Positions 25,987-34,113 of a DNA stretch of 34,113 nucleotides are shown here, piece by piece. The position numbers were made by a program, and so were the translations under genes. The notes below the pieces were generated by a model. The model saw only the letters and a program-made list of their open reading frames with translations, did no database searches and had not been told where the DNA came from. How positions within the stretch are numbered: the first letter of the stretch is position 1; the number at the start of each line of letters is the position of its first letter. Origin of the DNA: Thioploca sp. (lineage in GTDB: Bacteria > Pseudomonadota > Gammaproteobacteria > Beggiatoales > Beggiatoaceae); contig JAAUSR010000058.1 in assembly GCA_012032555.1 (NCBI GenBank), positions 1 to 34,113 on the forward strand, given 5' to 3'.

Positions 25987-28634
25987 CAGTTGAACCTGCC
26001 CCAGAAAGCGGTAATTTAAATTGTAGCAATCCAACTTGTACAGCAAACTACAAGAATCTGACCACAGTTGTTTTAACAGCCACACCTGAGGATGGCTCTA
26101 GGTATGATGGAACAAATTGTAACTACAGCTTTACTCTTACAGAAAATCTTGAATGCACAGTAACTTTTACTAAACTTTTAGCTAATTATCCTTTAAAAGT
26201 TAATATATCCAGTGAGGATGGTAGCGGTGGCAGAGTAGTCAGTGAACCAGCCGGTATCGATTGTAGTAGTGATAGTTGTACTCACGATTTCCCTAACGGT
26301 GCAACCATTACCTTAACTATTATTCCTAACCCAGGTTCCATTGCTGCTGATCAATGGGGTGATCAATATTATAATAGAACTATAACAATCAATGGATATC
26401 CTGAAAGTTATTATGTTTATTTTCGATTGCCTCCGAATATTGAAGTTGATCCCCCTTTTCATCAATTTGAATTTAAGGGTGTGGATAATCGTCTTATTCA
26501 AGATTTTTCCATTTCTAACATCAGTGTGACGGATTTGCAAATCGGTTCGATTGCAGTAAAAGGTGCTTCTGATTTTAGAGCACTTGAGGATAACTGTTCC
26601 AGTACTACTCGAGCTACTAACAACAGTTGTAAAATTAGTGTCGCTTATGAACCGCATACCGATGCCACTCAAACGGCAACGCTTTGGATTAATTCCGATG
26701 ACCCGGAGACACCCTTGACTATTCCCTTTTGTGCCGGTGCTTACGGTTCTACGACTCAAGAAACCGAAGTTTCTCCCACCAATCTTGATTTTGGTGCAGA
26801 AATGGTAGGTAATTTCTCAACCCAAACAGAATGGATTAAAACCTGGACTGATGGTTGTGGCGCTTTGATAGATCAAAATAAATTTAAAGTGAGTGGAGCC
26901 GGTGCTAGTGATTTTAACATAAGCCTCAAAGAGTGTTATTACGCTGCTTGGGATGATAAAACGGATAAACCCAACAAAACCACTTATTCTACTTGTCAAG
27001 TAAACGTAAAATTCTTACCAGTTGCCCCAGAAGGTAATAAAAGCGCTCAGCTAGATTATGCGCTGAATGATCCAAACTTGCCAACCACTCCAGTCCCACT
27101 GATTGGTGTAGCCGTAGCGGCTAGTTCTGCGCAACCACAACTGGAAGTTTCTGCTAGTTCACTGGATTTCGGGGATGTGGTGTTATATCGCTCTTCACCG
27201 CAGAATACCATTACTATTAAAAATATTGGGAATGTTAATGTCGTGCCCACCTTTAAATTAACTAATAGTGATACTGATAGTGATTTAGCTGTAACTGATG
27301 GTGATGCAACTGCCTTTGCTGTTATTGCTGGGGAATGTGCTGCGCAAAGAGTCTTATTTCCAGGTAAATCATGCAGTCTAGCGGTACAATTTGCGCCACA
27401 AGGTACCGTTGGGAATAAACAAGCCAATTTAGTTATTGCACCGGATAAACCTTATACGACGACTATTGCTTTAACAGGTAATAGTATTGAAGCAATGGAT
27501 TGTGCTGAAGATAAGATTACGATTGAATCTTCTGGTAGTGGTTACTATTGGGATTCTGATGAAGCCTGGATACGGTTAAATCCTACGGGTTCCGAGCCAA
27601 ATCGTCCCACTGATCAAGATGTGGTCCGAATTAAGAGCTATCATACTTTTTTGGGGCCGGCTGATGCCAATACAGTTGTCAAAACCCTATGTATCGAATC
27701 GGGTGCAACGCTCAAAAGTATAGATAATCAAGGCACGGCTCTAAGTATTCGAGCAACTGACTTTATTGGCAACTGGGGAACAATTCTCGGTCAGGATGGT
27801 GCTGATGAAACCGAGCCTTGTCCAGCAGTAACTGCTGTAGGGACCGGCGTCTGTGCTAAACGGGGGGCGAGTGTTATTTTAAAGGTAGGTACTTTCGATT
27901 CAGGTAACCCGCTGGTTAATGAAGGTACTATTAGAGCTGGTAAAGGTGGTAGTGGTTCGCAATACGCTGCAGCTGGCGGTGATGCTATCGTACTTGGAGG
28001 TAATGTCCTCAATAAGAATATTATTCAAGCTGGTGATGGAGGTGATATTTCCGGGCCGTTAGCTGGAGAATCCGGACCAGGTGGTCTTACCCAAGTATTA
28101 GGTAACTTTGGTGGAAGTGGCTATCTGCGTAGTGAAGCTAATACGCAAATTGCAGCCGGCAATGGCGGAAATTGTTATTATGGTGCTACCGAGCCTCAAA
28201 TGGGTGGTAAAGGCGGTGATCTGCGGATCATGACCACACCGGATGTCTACATTGATGGAGGCAAACATAGTGCGGGTAAAGCGGATCATAATTGTGCCAA
28301 AAATAGAGGTGATGGTCGAGTTGGTATTGATCCCAATGTCATTTCCTTAGCCGGTGCGAATACCCGAGTAGACGGCGGCGACATTTTTATTTATGGTGGC
28401 CCAGGTTGGACTTTAGATCTAAGCAATCTAAGTGGTACCGTCATAACTGCTAGTGGTAATATTACCTTGGCCGTCGGTGAAGGGGGCACGATTGATTTAC
28501 GGGGTAGTAGTGGCAAGCTCTTCAACGCAACTGGCCAAATTAGTCTTTTTGCAGATAATATTTTGCTCGATGACGATAAAAAGTTATCCGACTTAATTGA
28601 AGCCAGCCAAATTGTAGTTGCCCAGCCAAGATAG
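25962..28634 (+). pseudogene. Very large exported surface protein, part 2 (Cys-bearing repeats, ASH-like domains, Gly-rich solenoid)
   Basis: This continues part 1 as EGTGNGTITVEPAP. Two further Cys-bearing B-type repeats come first (SNPTCTANY; DGSGGRVVSEPAGIDC). Then three Ig-like domains of the ASH/choice-of-anchor D kind: VDPPFHQFEFKGVDNR, VSPTNLDFGAEMVGNFSTQT and VSASSLDFGDVVLYRSS, each ending in a W/I-A-P-D type strand before the next. From about 27490 comes a Gly-rich beta-solenoid region (ESGATLKSIDNQG, GGNVLNKNIIQAGDGGDISG). The frame ends at TAG 28632-28634, and the family sequence continues in the next frame from 28628 (AAG ATA GTA). A start at TTG 26427 has no support. No enzymatic motif is seen; an adhesin or sheath component is a reasonable guess. 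Confidence 0.7.
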
Positions 28635-30034
28635 TACGTGATGTCGCTTTGACCGGCACTACTCGAGTTATCGGTGCACCCAATGCCACAACGACACTGA
28701 CCTTAACTTTAGCTAATGGTAGTCCGGTCACCGACACTTTCTCACTTACCGTAACTGATTCCGGTAGTTGGATTTCAGGTTCATTACCGCCAACGGTTGA
28801 CTTAGCTGAGTTGGCAATGACGGATTTAACGCTACCGCTTACGCTTCCAGCGGAGATGGGGATGACAAACACTATCACGGTGACTGCAACTTCTAAAACC
28901 GATCCGTTAGTAACGGCAACGATGACTATTCAGGTAGAAGTCGTAGACTTAGCCGCGCTAATTACTAATCCAACTTTCTCACCTTCAGAGCCAGGAGTCG
29001 TTGATTTGTTACCATTTACCATAGAACCGGTTGCTGTCAACACCGGCTGCCCAACTGACGGGGTGATTGATTTCTTTTGTAACAATCAAGGTCAAATTCT
29101 CCAAGATGTGACTTTGACGAGTGGGGCAAGTATTACGGGTGGTAGCCTCGCCGGCACGCTGACTAACCAAGGATATGTCTCTCAAGTTACCATTCAACCC
29201 GGGGCAGTTTTGACCGGTGGTAAGTTAACCGGCTACATTATCAACGCCGGCACTTTAGCCGATTTTGAATTTGTCGGTGCAGTGATTGAAGGTGGAACCT
29301 TAGCTGGCAAGATTACCAATCACAGTCAGAGTGAAGGCGTTATTAAAAATGTTAGCTTAGCACCCAATACGGTAATAAGCGGTGTAAATTTACAAGGCAA
29401 TATCAGTGGTGATAATAGCGCACCGGCTCTATTGGAGCATGTTACTATTCAACCGCACAGTTTCCTCTCCGGGGTTAAATTCGGTGAAGCTGTTGTTGTC
29501 GAAGGTCAAGTGATTTGTGGAGAAGGCGTACAAGCCCCAGCCGGTATTTGTGCTGCCGATAAACCTGAACCCAAATACCCTGATCTGAATACCACGGCAA
29601 TTAATAAACAAGGCAAGTCCATTAGCACCCAATCGGCTTGCTATGGTGGAATTATTGTCAATAGTAACCCCATTGAAACCCAAGCAACTGCTAGCTTAGC
29701 CGATGACGTCACGATTCAAGGTCAAATTCAAGTTGACCCAGCGCATGTTGGTCAAGCCGCTGACATTGTGGTTTATGTCAGTTATCAACCACTAGATGAA
29801 GCAGCGACTTATTTCATATTAAATGAAGCCGGTCAAGTGGTAGATTATGATAACAATCCAGCGCACTTAGTGCCTTTCCAAGTCATTCCTAAATTAGCTG
29901 AATCGATAGAAATCGTAATGTATCAAGGAAAACTACCGGTAACTGGACTGTTGAACATTGAATTTGGCTATCGGTTAGCTGACGGTACGGTAGTACATAA
30001 CTTTAAACCGATTGAGGTAAATATCAACAAGTAG
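28628..30034 (+). pseudogene. Very large exported surface protein, part 3 (C-terminal beta-solenoid)
   Basis: It continues part 2 as KIVRDVALTGTTRVIGAPNA after a one-base gap near 28627. It starts with an Ig-like segment (TTTLTLTLANGSPVTDTFSL ... TITVTATSKTDP) and then has repeats of the form VTIQPGAVLTGGKLTGYIIN, GAVIEGGTLAGKITN and NTVISGVNLQGNIS, a regular about 20-residue turn expected for a beta-solenoid. The last about 130 residues (ADDVTIQGQIQVDPAHVGQA, AADIVVYVSYQP) form a domain frequent at the end of long exported proteins in sulfur bacteria (recollection). There is no LPXTG, autotransporter barrel or obvious C-terminal sorting motif. Repaired, the three parts total about 1950 residues. 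Confidence 0.7.
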
Positions 30035-30107
30035 CTTGAACAATGACAGCTTTACCTATGCGGGTACAAACACAACGTAAGGTGTATTAGCACTATTAAC
30101 GAGGTCA

Positions 30108-30136
30108 GGTGCGTTACGGCTAATGCCTAACGCACC
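30108..30136. repeat. REP-like palindrome (GGTGCGTTA...TAACGCACC)
   Basis: GGTGCGTTA (30108-30116) and TAACGCACC (30128-30136) pair perfectly around an 11-base loop. It lies 74 bases after the surface-protein gene. It is similar to the core of the MITE-like element at 3990-4010. No T run follows on the plus strand. The rest of 30035-30309 shows no gene. Confidence 0.6.
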
Positions 30137-30309
30137 CTACACTTCACTACTGTGAATAAAAGTCGGAAGGCATAGCTAAGATGGTGGGCAACTGTTTTGC
30201 TACTAATCGGTTATAACACGCTGAGTAAATGTAGCAACTAAGTGAGCGATTCAATGTGATGAAGCAAAGTGGAAATCCATTGAATCAATTCGACCATTTG
30301 GTTAGATGA

Positions 30310-30864
30310 TCAACTCTTTCTCTTTTGTTTTCCTAACGCCTTGCCGGGGCCATCATGCTCAATTGCAATTACTACAATAGGGAAAGTCATCGCTTCTTTA
30401 AATTCTTCTTCAATATAGCGCAGAGCATCTCTAAAGCTTGGCGTTCGATCTGGAAGAAATAACTGAAGATGGTTATTTGGGACAACGATGATGCCGACAT
30501 CTATTTCCCCCTCCTGAAGACTATTGCGAAGGTGAACAATATCTCGAATTAACAAGTCGCTTCTTGCGGAAACTTGTACCTCAACACCCATTCTAGATAT
30601 TACTGAATTGTTATAACGTATCCTCTTGATCCAATCGATACCACCAGTGGCCTGCTTATCCCATTCGCCAACAGCATTAAATCTATCATCCAATGCTTTT
30701 CGTATAATGGCAGCACCATTCGCATCTTTTTCTTCAAGCAACCGTATATCCGTTTCAAAAATAATTTGCTGCACTTCCAGAAAAAGCGATGAAAGACCAA
30801 GACGGCAAACTTTATCTCTGGAACCATTGTAAAATTTTATCTGGGTGATTTTCATCTTTTTCAA
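30310..30864 (-). CDS. Type II restriction endonuclease, BglII/BstYI-like
   Basis: A 184-residue nuclease partner of the adjacent methyltransferase. It has the layout of BglII/BamHI-fold enzymes: an N-terminal helix pair, GGIDWIKR in the middle, then the core GVEVQVSARSDLLIRDIVHL, which contains the likely catalytic Glu-x-Gln of this group (where most PD-(D/E)XK enzymes have Glu-x-Lys), followed by DVGIIVVPNNHLQLFLPDRT and a helix with FPIVVIAI. This assignment rests on pattern and context; the recognition sequence cannot be read from the sequence. The start (ATG 30864, or 30855) lies within the end of the methyltransferase gene, an overlap of 53 or 44 bases, so translation is probably coupled and follows the protective enzyme. 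Confidence 0.7.
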   Translation of the reverse strand: MKKMKITQIKFYNGSRDKVCRLGLSSLFLEVQQIIFETDIRLLEEKDANGAAIIRKALDDRFNAVGEWDKQATGGIDWIKRIRYNNSVISRMGVEVQVSARSDLLIRDIVHLRNSLQEGEIDVGIIVVPNNHLQLFLPDRTPSFRDALRYIEEEFKEAMTFPIVVIAIEHDGPGKALGKQKRKS

Positions 30865-31669
30865 ATAGCCCTTCGTAATTGAACCCTGGTTTTCTGCGGC
30901 AACTCAACGGAAATGTCTCATTAAGCCGGCTTTCTATAGGCTTACAATCATAATGTTCTATTCCTATCCAATTTCGGTGATTGGTTTCCGCTGCTTGAAA
31001 GGTTGAACCACCTCCGCCGAAGGGATCAAATACTAAATCACCAGGTTCGGTAGAAATCAATATAGCTCTCTCTGGAATCATTAACTTTAGTTCGTTGACT
31101 CCCGGACGTACTTTATATTTTTTATGGCGATTTGGTGAAGTATCATCCCAAAAATCGGTGAGGTTCAACCCAGCGGGATTTAGTTTTTTTCTGTGACCAC
31201 CATAATCTTTTATTTCTTTGCCACAGTGCCGACAAACGGAAATTGGAACTCGTACCCTGTTAAATATGCGAGGCTCCCCTCTAGTGTAATACAGTAATGC
31301 ATAATGCGCTGGATATAATTTCTTTCCTCGGCTATATGTGCCCTTCATAGTTAATGCAATCCAATGCCGGAATGTGAGCCTTTGATTCATGATATTAGCA
31401 AATTTTATAGCTAATTCCGGCGTACCATAGAGAAAGAACGCACCTCCTGGTTTTAACAGGCGAGAACACTCATTAATCCACAGCAGACACCATTCAAAAT
31501 ATTCCATTTCCGCTACGCGATCATTAAATCCATTTTTATAATCCTTACCTAAATTGAAGGGCGGATCAGCAAAAACACAATCTATTATTTCAGATTTCAT
31601 AATTGCCATAACATCCAAGCAATCACGATTATAAAGAATCCCGTGCTGAGTTGTTAAAAATGGTTTCAT
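30812..31669 (-). CDS. Site-specific DNA methyltransferase (beta class, N6-adenine or N4-cytosine)
   Basis: A 285-residue modification enzyme. Catalytic motif IV FADPPFNLGKDY lies at 34-45 and the AdoMet motif I VFDPFGGGGSTFQAAE near the C-terminal end, so motif IV precedes motif I, the beta order. The DPPF form favours N6-adenine, though N4-cytosine is possible. The target-recognition region between includes CRHCGKEIKDYGGH, a possible zinc-binding Cys2-His element. PGGAFFLYGTPE and NWIGIEHYD are family motifs. It is the first gene of the restriction-modification pair. It protects host DNA by methylating the site cut by the downstream nuclease. A putative promoter lies at 31709-31737. Confidence 0.9.
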   Translation of the reverse strand: MKPFLTTQHGILYNRDCLDVMAIMKSEIIDCVFADPPFNLGKDYKNGFNDRVAEMEYFEWCLLWINECSRLLKPGGAFFLYGTPELAIKFANIMNQRLTFRHWIALTMKGTYSRGKKLYPAHYALLYYTRGEPRIFNRVRVPISVCRHCGKEIKDYGGHRKKLNPAGLNLTDFWDDTSPNRHKKYKVRPGVNELKLMIPERAILISTEPGDLVFDPFGGGGSTFQAAETNHRNWIGIEHYDCKPIESRLNETFPLSCRRKPGFNYEGLFEKDENHPDKILQWFQR

Positions 31670-31708
31670 TCTTCGTTTATTACCTCATTTTTTCTTTGCT
31701 CTAACTTA

Positions 31709-31737
31709 ATTATAGTGAGAATAGTGGTTGATGTGGA
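31709..31737 (-). promoter_or_regulatory. Putative promoter of the restriction-modification pair
   Basis: On the minus strand TCCACA (31732-31737) and TATAAT (31709-31714) are 17 bases apart. Transcription would start about 33 bases before the methyltransferase ATG, with GAGG at 31683-31686 as a rather distant ribosome site. No controller-protein gene or operator palindrome was seen. Confidence 0.45.
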
Positions 31738-31868
31738 GTTAGGCTGTTTCTAGCGGCTGTTCACAGAAGGCGATTTACGTGAAGTTCAACCCGCCCGCCG
31801 TAAGCTAACCATTGGCACTAATTCACTATTAAGGGGTAATGGTCTTATTCACCCGCATTCAGATTGAA

Positions 31869-33719
31869 TTAATTAATAATTTCTTCTCGCCCAGTTAGTT
31901 TTTCCATTTCATTGTTCTTAAGAAATGTTTCTAAATTTCCTTTTAACATCCCATCTAAAATGTCAATCAAGTGATCGGCAACCACCACCCGTGGTAATAA
32001 AACATAATCAGCTCCCTCATGGTACATTTTAAGAGCACGAGATGAACTTTCTGCGGTAACAATAATTTTGGCATGGGGACAAAGTTTTTTCATCTTCCTA
32101 ATGATTTTAAGGTTATCTGTGCCTTTTAACAGGGTATCCGGAATAGAAGAAATAACAATTTTAGCCTGGGCAATCCCAGCATGATGCAGGGTTTCCAAAT
32201 GACTAATATCACCATAAATCACTTTTACACCATGAGCTTGTAATTTTTGATGCACAACCGGATTCAGATCGATAACGACTAATTTTTCTTTCAAAGAACT
32301 GTCTAACTCTTCCATTTCTTTAATAAGAGAACTAGCGGTGCGGAAAAAACCCAATAGGGCGATTTCCTTAGCTATTATTGGTTCCTCTTCTTGGGGAGCA
32401 TTTTCTATATCTTTGAATCCGATGATAGCAATCAGTCTATTGAGTTTAGCTTGTAAGGGATGGCTATATGAAATCATATAGGTGGAGATAACCGAGGTAA
32501 TAACAAACACGAATACGATAATCGTTAAAATATCTGGGCCAATATGGTGGTTACTAATCCCTAAACTCGCGATGACTAAAGCAAATTCACTGAGTTGAGA
32601 AAGATTGATAGCAGAAAGTAAACTCACTCGATTACCATTATGGAGAAAATACAGCAGCGGAAAAACAGCCAGGAATCGAGTAGCAATTAAAAATAAAGCT
32701 AGGACAATAGCAATCCCTAAAATACCGGGATTAGTTAAAGGGTTAGGAACTTGCATTCCCAGTGCCACAAAAAATAATGTAATGAAGAAGTCACGAATAC
32801 TAACAATTTTAGCAATAACATCTAGATTATAAGGAAAAGTTGAAATAGCTACACCCGCAATCAAAGCCCCCATTTCTAAAGAAAGGTCAAAATAATTCGC
32901 TATCCCGCAAACCAATGCACACCACCCTAACGAAGCGACTAAAACTAATTCAGGTAATTTGGCAAATTGTTTAAAAACATTTCCCAATAAGTAGCGGCTA
33001 ATTAACAAGCTAATTATCACCAGAAATCCACCTTTGGCAAACGACCAGAGAATAGTTACCATTTCTGGATTAGCTAGATTGGGTTGAATACCTAATACCA
33101 CAATAGCCCAGATGTCTTGAAATACTAATACTCCCAACGTAATACGACCGGCTAAGGTATCTAACTCAAATTTTTCATATAATAGTTTGACGACAATGGT
33201 GGTACTGCTGATACCCATACAGACAGCTAAATACAATGAATCATAGGGTCCACCCATGAGTTGAACTCCCCAGATTTCATATTCGAAAGGTTCTTGCCCA
33301 CCGAGAGTAAACCCCAGCAAATAACAGTAAGCTAATCCCATTGCTACACAGAGAATAAATTGCAAGATGCCCGTGGTGATGATTGAACTACCAGATTCTC
33401 TTAACTTTTTTAAATCGAACTCTAAACCAATCATGAATAACAACAGGATTAGGCCAATTTCAGCAATGATTTCGATATCATGCTCACTGGTTACCAAACC
33501 AAAACCCATTTGTGGACCAATAACAATGCCGGCAGCAATATAGGCAAGAATCAAGGGTTGTTTGATAACATAAGCAAAATAAGCTAAGAAAGTAGCTGAT
33601 AAAATACTAATTCCAATGCTGTTTAATAAACCTTCTCCAATTTCATGAGCGCCCGCTAATAACAGGGTTGGTTGTAGAAAAAAGCTTAAGGTAAAGAGAA
33701 TAAAAAACTTTTTTTTCAT
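31869..33719 (-). CDS. KefB/KefC-type monovalent cation/proton antiporter (CPA2) with a TrkA-N-like domain
   Basis: A 616-residue inner-membrane transporter. The first about 22 residues look like a signal peptide or extra helix (MKKKFFILFTLSFFLQPTLLLAG). The CPA2 core of about 12 helices runs from about 28 to 415 (LAYIAAGIVIGPQ, EIGLILLLFMIGLEFDLKKL, DTLAGRITLGVLVFQDIWAI, SLEMGALIAGVAIST). From about 455 it carries a TrkA-N-like nucleotide-binding domain (VIDLNPVVHQKLQAHGVKVI, YGDISHLETLHHAGI). The glycine loop at its start reads ALLGFFRTASSLIKE and lacks the second and third glycines of GxGxxG, so NAD(H) binding may be lost or altered. It likely exports K+ or Na+ in exchange for protons. No glutathione-regulatory partner (KefF/KefG) is adjacent. 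Confidence 0.88.
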   Translation of the reverse strand: MKKKFFILFTLSFFLQPTLLLAGAHEIGEGLLNSIGISILSATFLAYFAYVIKQPLILAYIAAGIVIGPQMGFGLVTSEHDIEIIAEIGLILLLFMIGLEFDLKKLRESGSSIITTGILQFILCVAMGLAYCYLLGFTLGGQEPFEYEIWGVQLMGGPYDSLYLAVCMGISSTTIVVKLLYEKFELDTLAGRITLGVLVFQDIWAIVVLGIQPNLANPEMVTILWSFAKGGFLVIISLLISRYLLGNVFKQFAKLPELVLVASLGWCALVCGIANYFDLSLEMGALIAGVAISTFPYNLDVIAKIVSIRDFFITLFFVALGMQVPNPLTNPGILGIAIVLALFLIATRFLAVFPLLYFLHNGNRVSLLSAINLSQLSEFALVIASLGISNHHIGPDILTIIVFVFVITSVISTYMISYSHPLQAKLNRLIAIIGFKDIENAPQEEEPIIAKEIALLGFFRTASSLIKEMEELDSSLKEKLVVIDLNPVVHQKLQAHGVKVIYGDISHLETLHHAGIAQAKIVISSIPDTLLKGTDNLKIIRKMKKLCPHAKIIVTAESSSRALKMYHEGADYVLLPRVVVADHLIDILDGMLKGNLETFLKNNEMEKLTGREEIIN

Positions 33720-33817
33720 GGTGGGCCTTTATTTTTTCACGTAACTCATGGTACTAACCTAATCTGTTTTGTAGTTTACCAGCCTTCTATAGCGACTGGT
33801 ACAGCTAGGTAGGGGAT

Positions 33818-33887
33818 CACTGTTATTAAGTTAAGGGCGAATCGGTCGGTTCACTCTAACCCCCTACCACTTAACTTAATGGCAGTG
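33818..33887. mobile_element. MITE-like element, copy 2
   Basis: CACTGTTATTAAGTTAAG (33818-33835) and CTTAACTTAATGGCAGTG (33870-33887) are inverted repeats matching at 16 of 18 positions. The ends match the 18-bp ends of copy 1 (3971-4036) except for a few bases, but the 34-bp core differs. It lies between the antiporter gene and acpS. Confidence 0.6.
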
Positions 33888-33910
33888 AGGCGCTACGTGC
33901 TGCTCTACTC

Positions 33911-34113
33911 TTAGATTAATTTTTCTAATATCACCACTGCCGCTGCTACCGTTTTCACATGTGATAGACTCACATGGATGTGAGTTACTTCTAATTGTGC
34001 TGCTATTTTAGCGGCTGTGCCCCGTGTCACTAGATAGGGTGCGCCACTGTCGCGATTAAGTACTTCAATGTCTTTGAAAGTGACGTGTTGAGTTAAGCCG
34101 GTGCCAATGGCTT
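33911..34113 (-). CDS. acpS: Holo-[acyl-carrier-protein] synthase, C-terminal part (runs off right edge)
   Basis: AcpS transfers phosphopantetheine from CoA to acyl carrier protein. The 67 visible codons begin KAIGTGLTQHVTFKDIEVLN and end HVSLSHVKTVAAAVVILEKL. F-K-D-I-E-V and VSLSHVK are hallmark motifs: the Lys/Glu region of AcpS near the metal site and the SLSH signature. The N-terminal half, with the Asp of the IGxDIV motif, lies outside the window. In the usual gene order acpS follows pdxJ downstream of era; here it is about 20 kb away and on the opposite strand, with its upstream genes presumably to the right. Confidence 0.92.
   Translation of the reverse strand, partial: AIGTGLTQHVTFKDIEVLNRDSGAPYLVTRGTAAKIAAQLEVTHIHVSLSHVKTVAAAVVILEKLI

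Noticed and set aside
26313-26759. Minus-strand frame opposite the surface protein
   Set aside because: The plus strand reads a continuous domain series (B-repeats into ASH-like domains) through this segment.
1-34113. tRNA or rRNA genes, prophage and integrase genes
   Set aside because: I read the intergenic spaces and saw no tRNA cloverleaf, rRNA segment, integrase or phage structural gene. A dedicated scan could still find a small RNA.

Overview
The window looks like chromosome of a low-to-moderate-GC gammaproteobacterium, most plausibly a large filamentous sulfur bacterium of the Thiotrichales/Beggiatoaceae type. This rests on a standard gammaproteobacterial housekeeping block (nadB, rseC, mucD, lepA, lepB, DUF4845, rnc, era, ampD, acpS) combined with several traits: heptanucleotide tandem repeats, many short palindromic GTAGG-type repeats, multi-HAMP chemoreceptors, and secreted proteins ending in a beta domain of the kind common in that group. 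The taxonomic call is inference.

Layout. 1-325: tail of the window-edge ISAs1-type transposase remnant and a hairpin repeat. 326-1072: AraC regulator with a shortened receiver domain and a 6 x 7-bp repeat inside its coding sequence. 1298-3847: three exported proteins on one strand: a damaged papain-like cysteine protease flanked by two paralogous secreted proteins, the first of which carries an in-frame TAG. 3848-4476: repeat-rich spacer with a MITE-like element. 4477-6850 (minus): yciK-like reductase and nadB. 7051-14224 (plus): rseC-mucD-glutaredoxin, then lepA (frame-broken at an A7 tract)-lepB-DUF4845-rnc-era. 14246-14812 (minus): ampD. 14999-18252: chemoreceptor with two sensor modules, broken by one missing base. 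18341-23866: polysaccharide deacetylase, small lipoprotein, and an RND efflux adaptor/pump pair. 24187-30034: a very large exported surface protein (about 1950 residues if its two frame breaks are repaired). 30310-31669 (minus): type II restriction-modification pair. 31869-33719 (minus): KefB/CPA2-type cation/proton antiporter. 33818-33887: second MITE-like element. 33911-34113 (minus): C-terminal part of AcpS.

How it fits together. The rseC-mucD genes are envelope-stress (sigma-E) functions, while lepB, rnc, era and lepA serve secretion, RNA processing and translation. The usual rpoE-rseA-rseB genes are absent between nadB and rseC, and the usual recO-pdxJ-acpS continuation after era is interrupted by about 20 kb of accessory genes, with acpS returning at the far end in the opposite orientation. 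Five genes show frame breaks or a premature stop, six lesions in all: one nonsense codon and five single-base losses, some at homopolymers. Either this copy carries real decay or slippage, or the underlying assembly has indel errors. I could not run any search, so family names rest on motifs read by eye.
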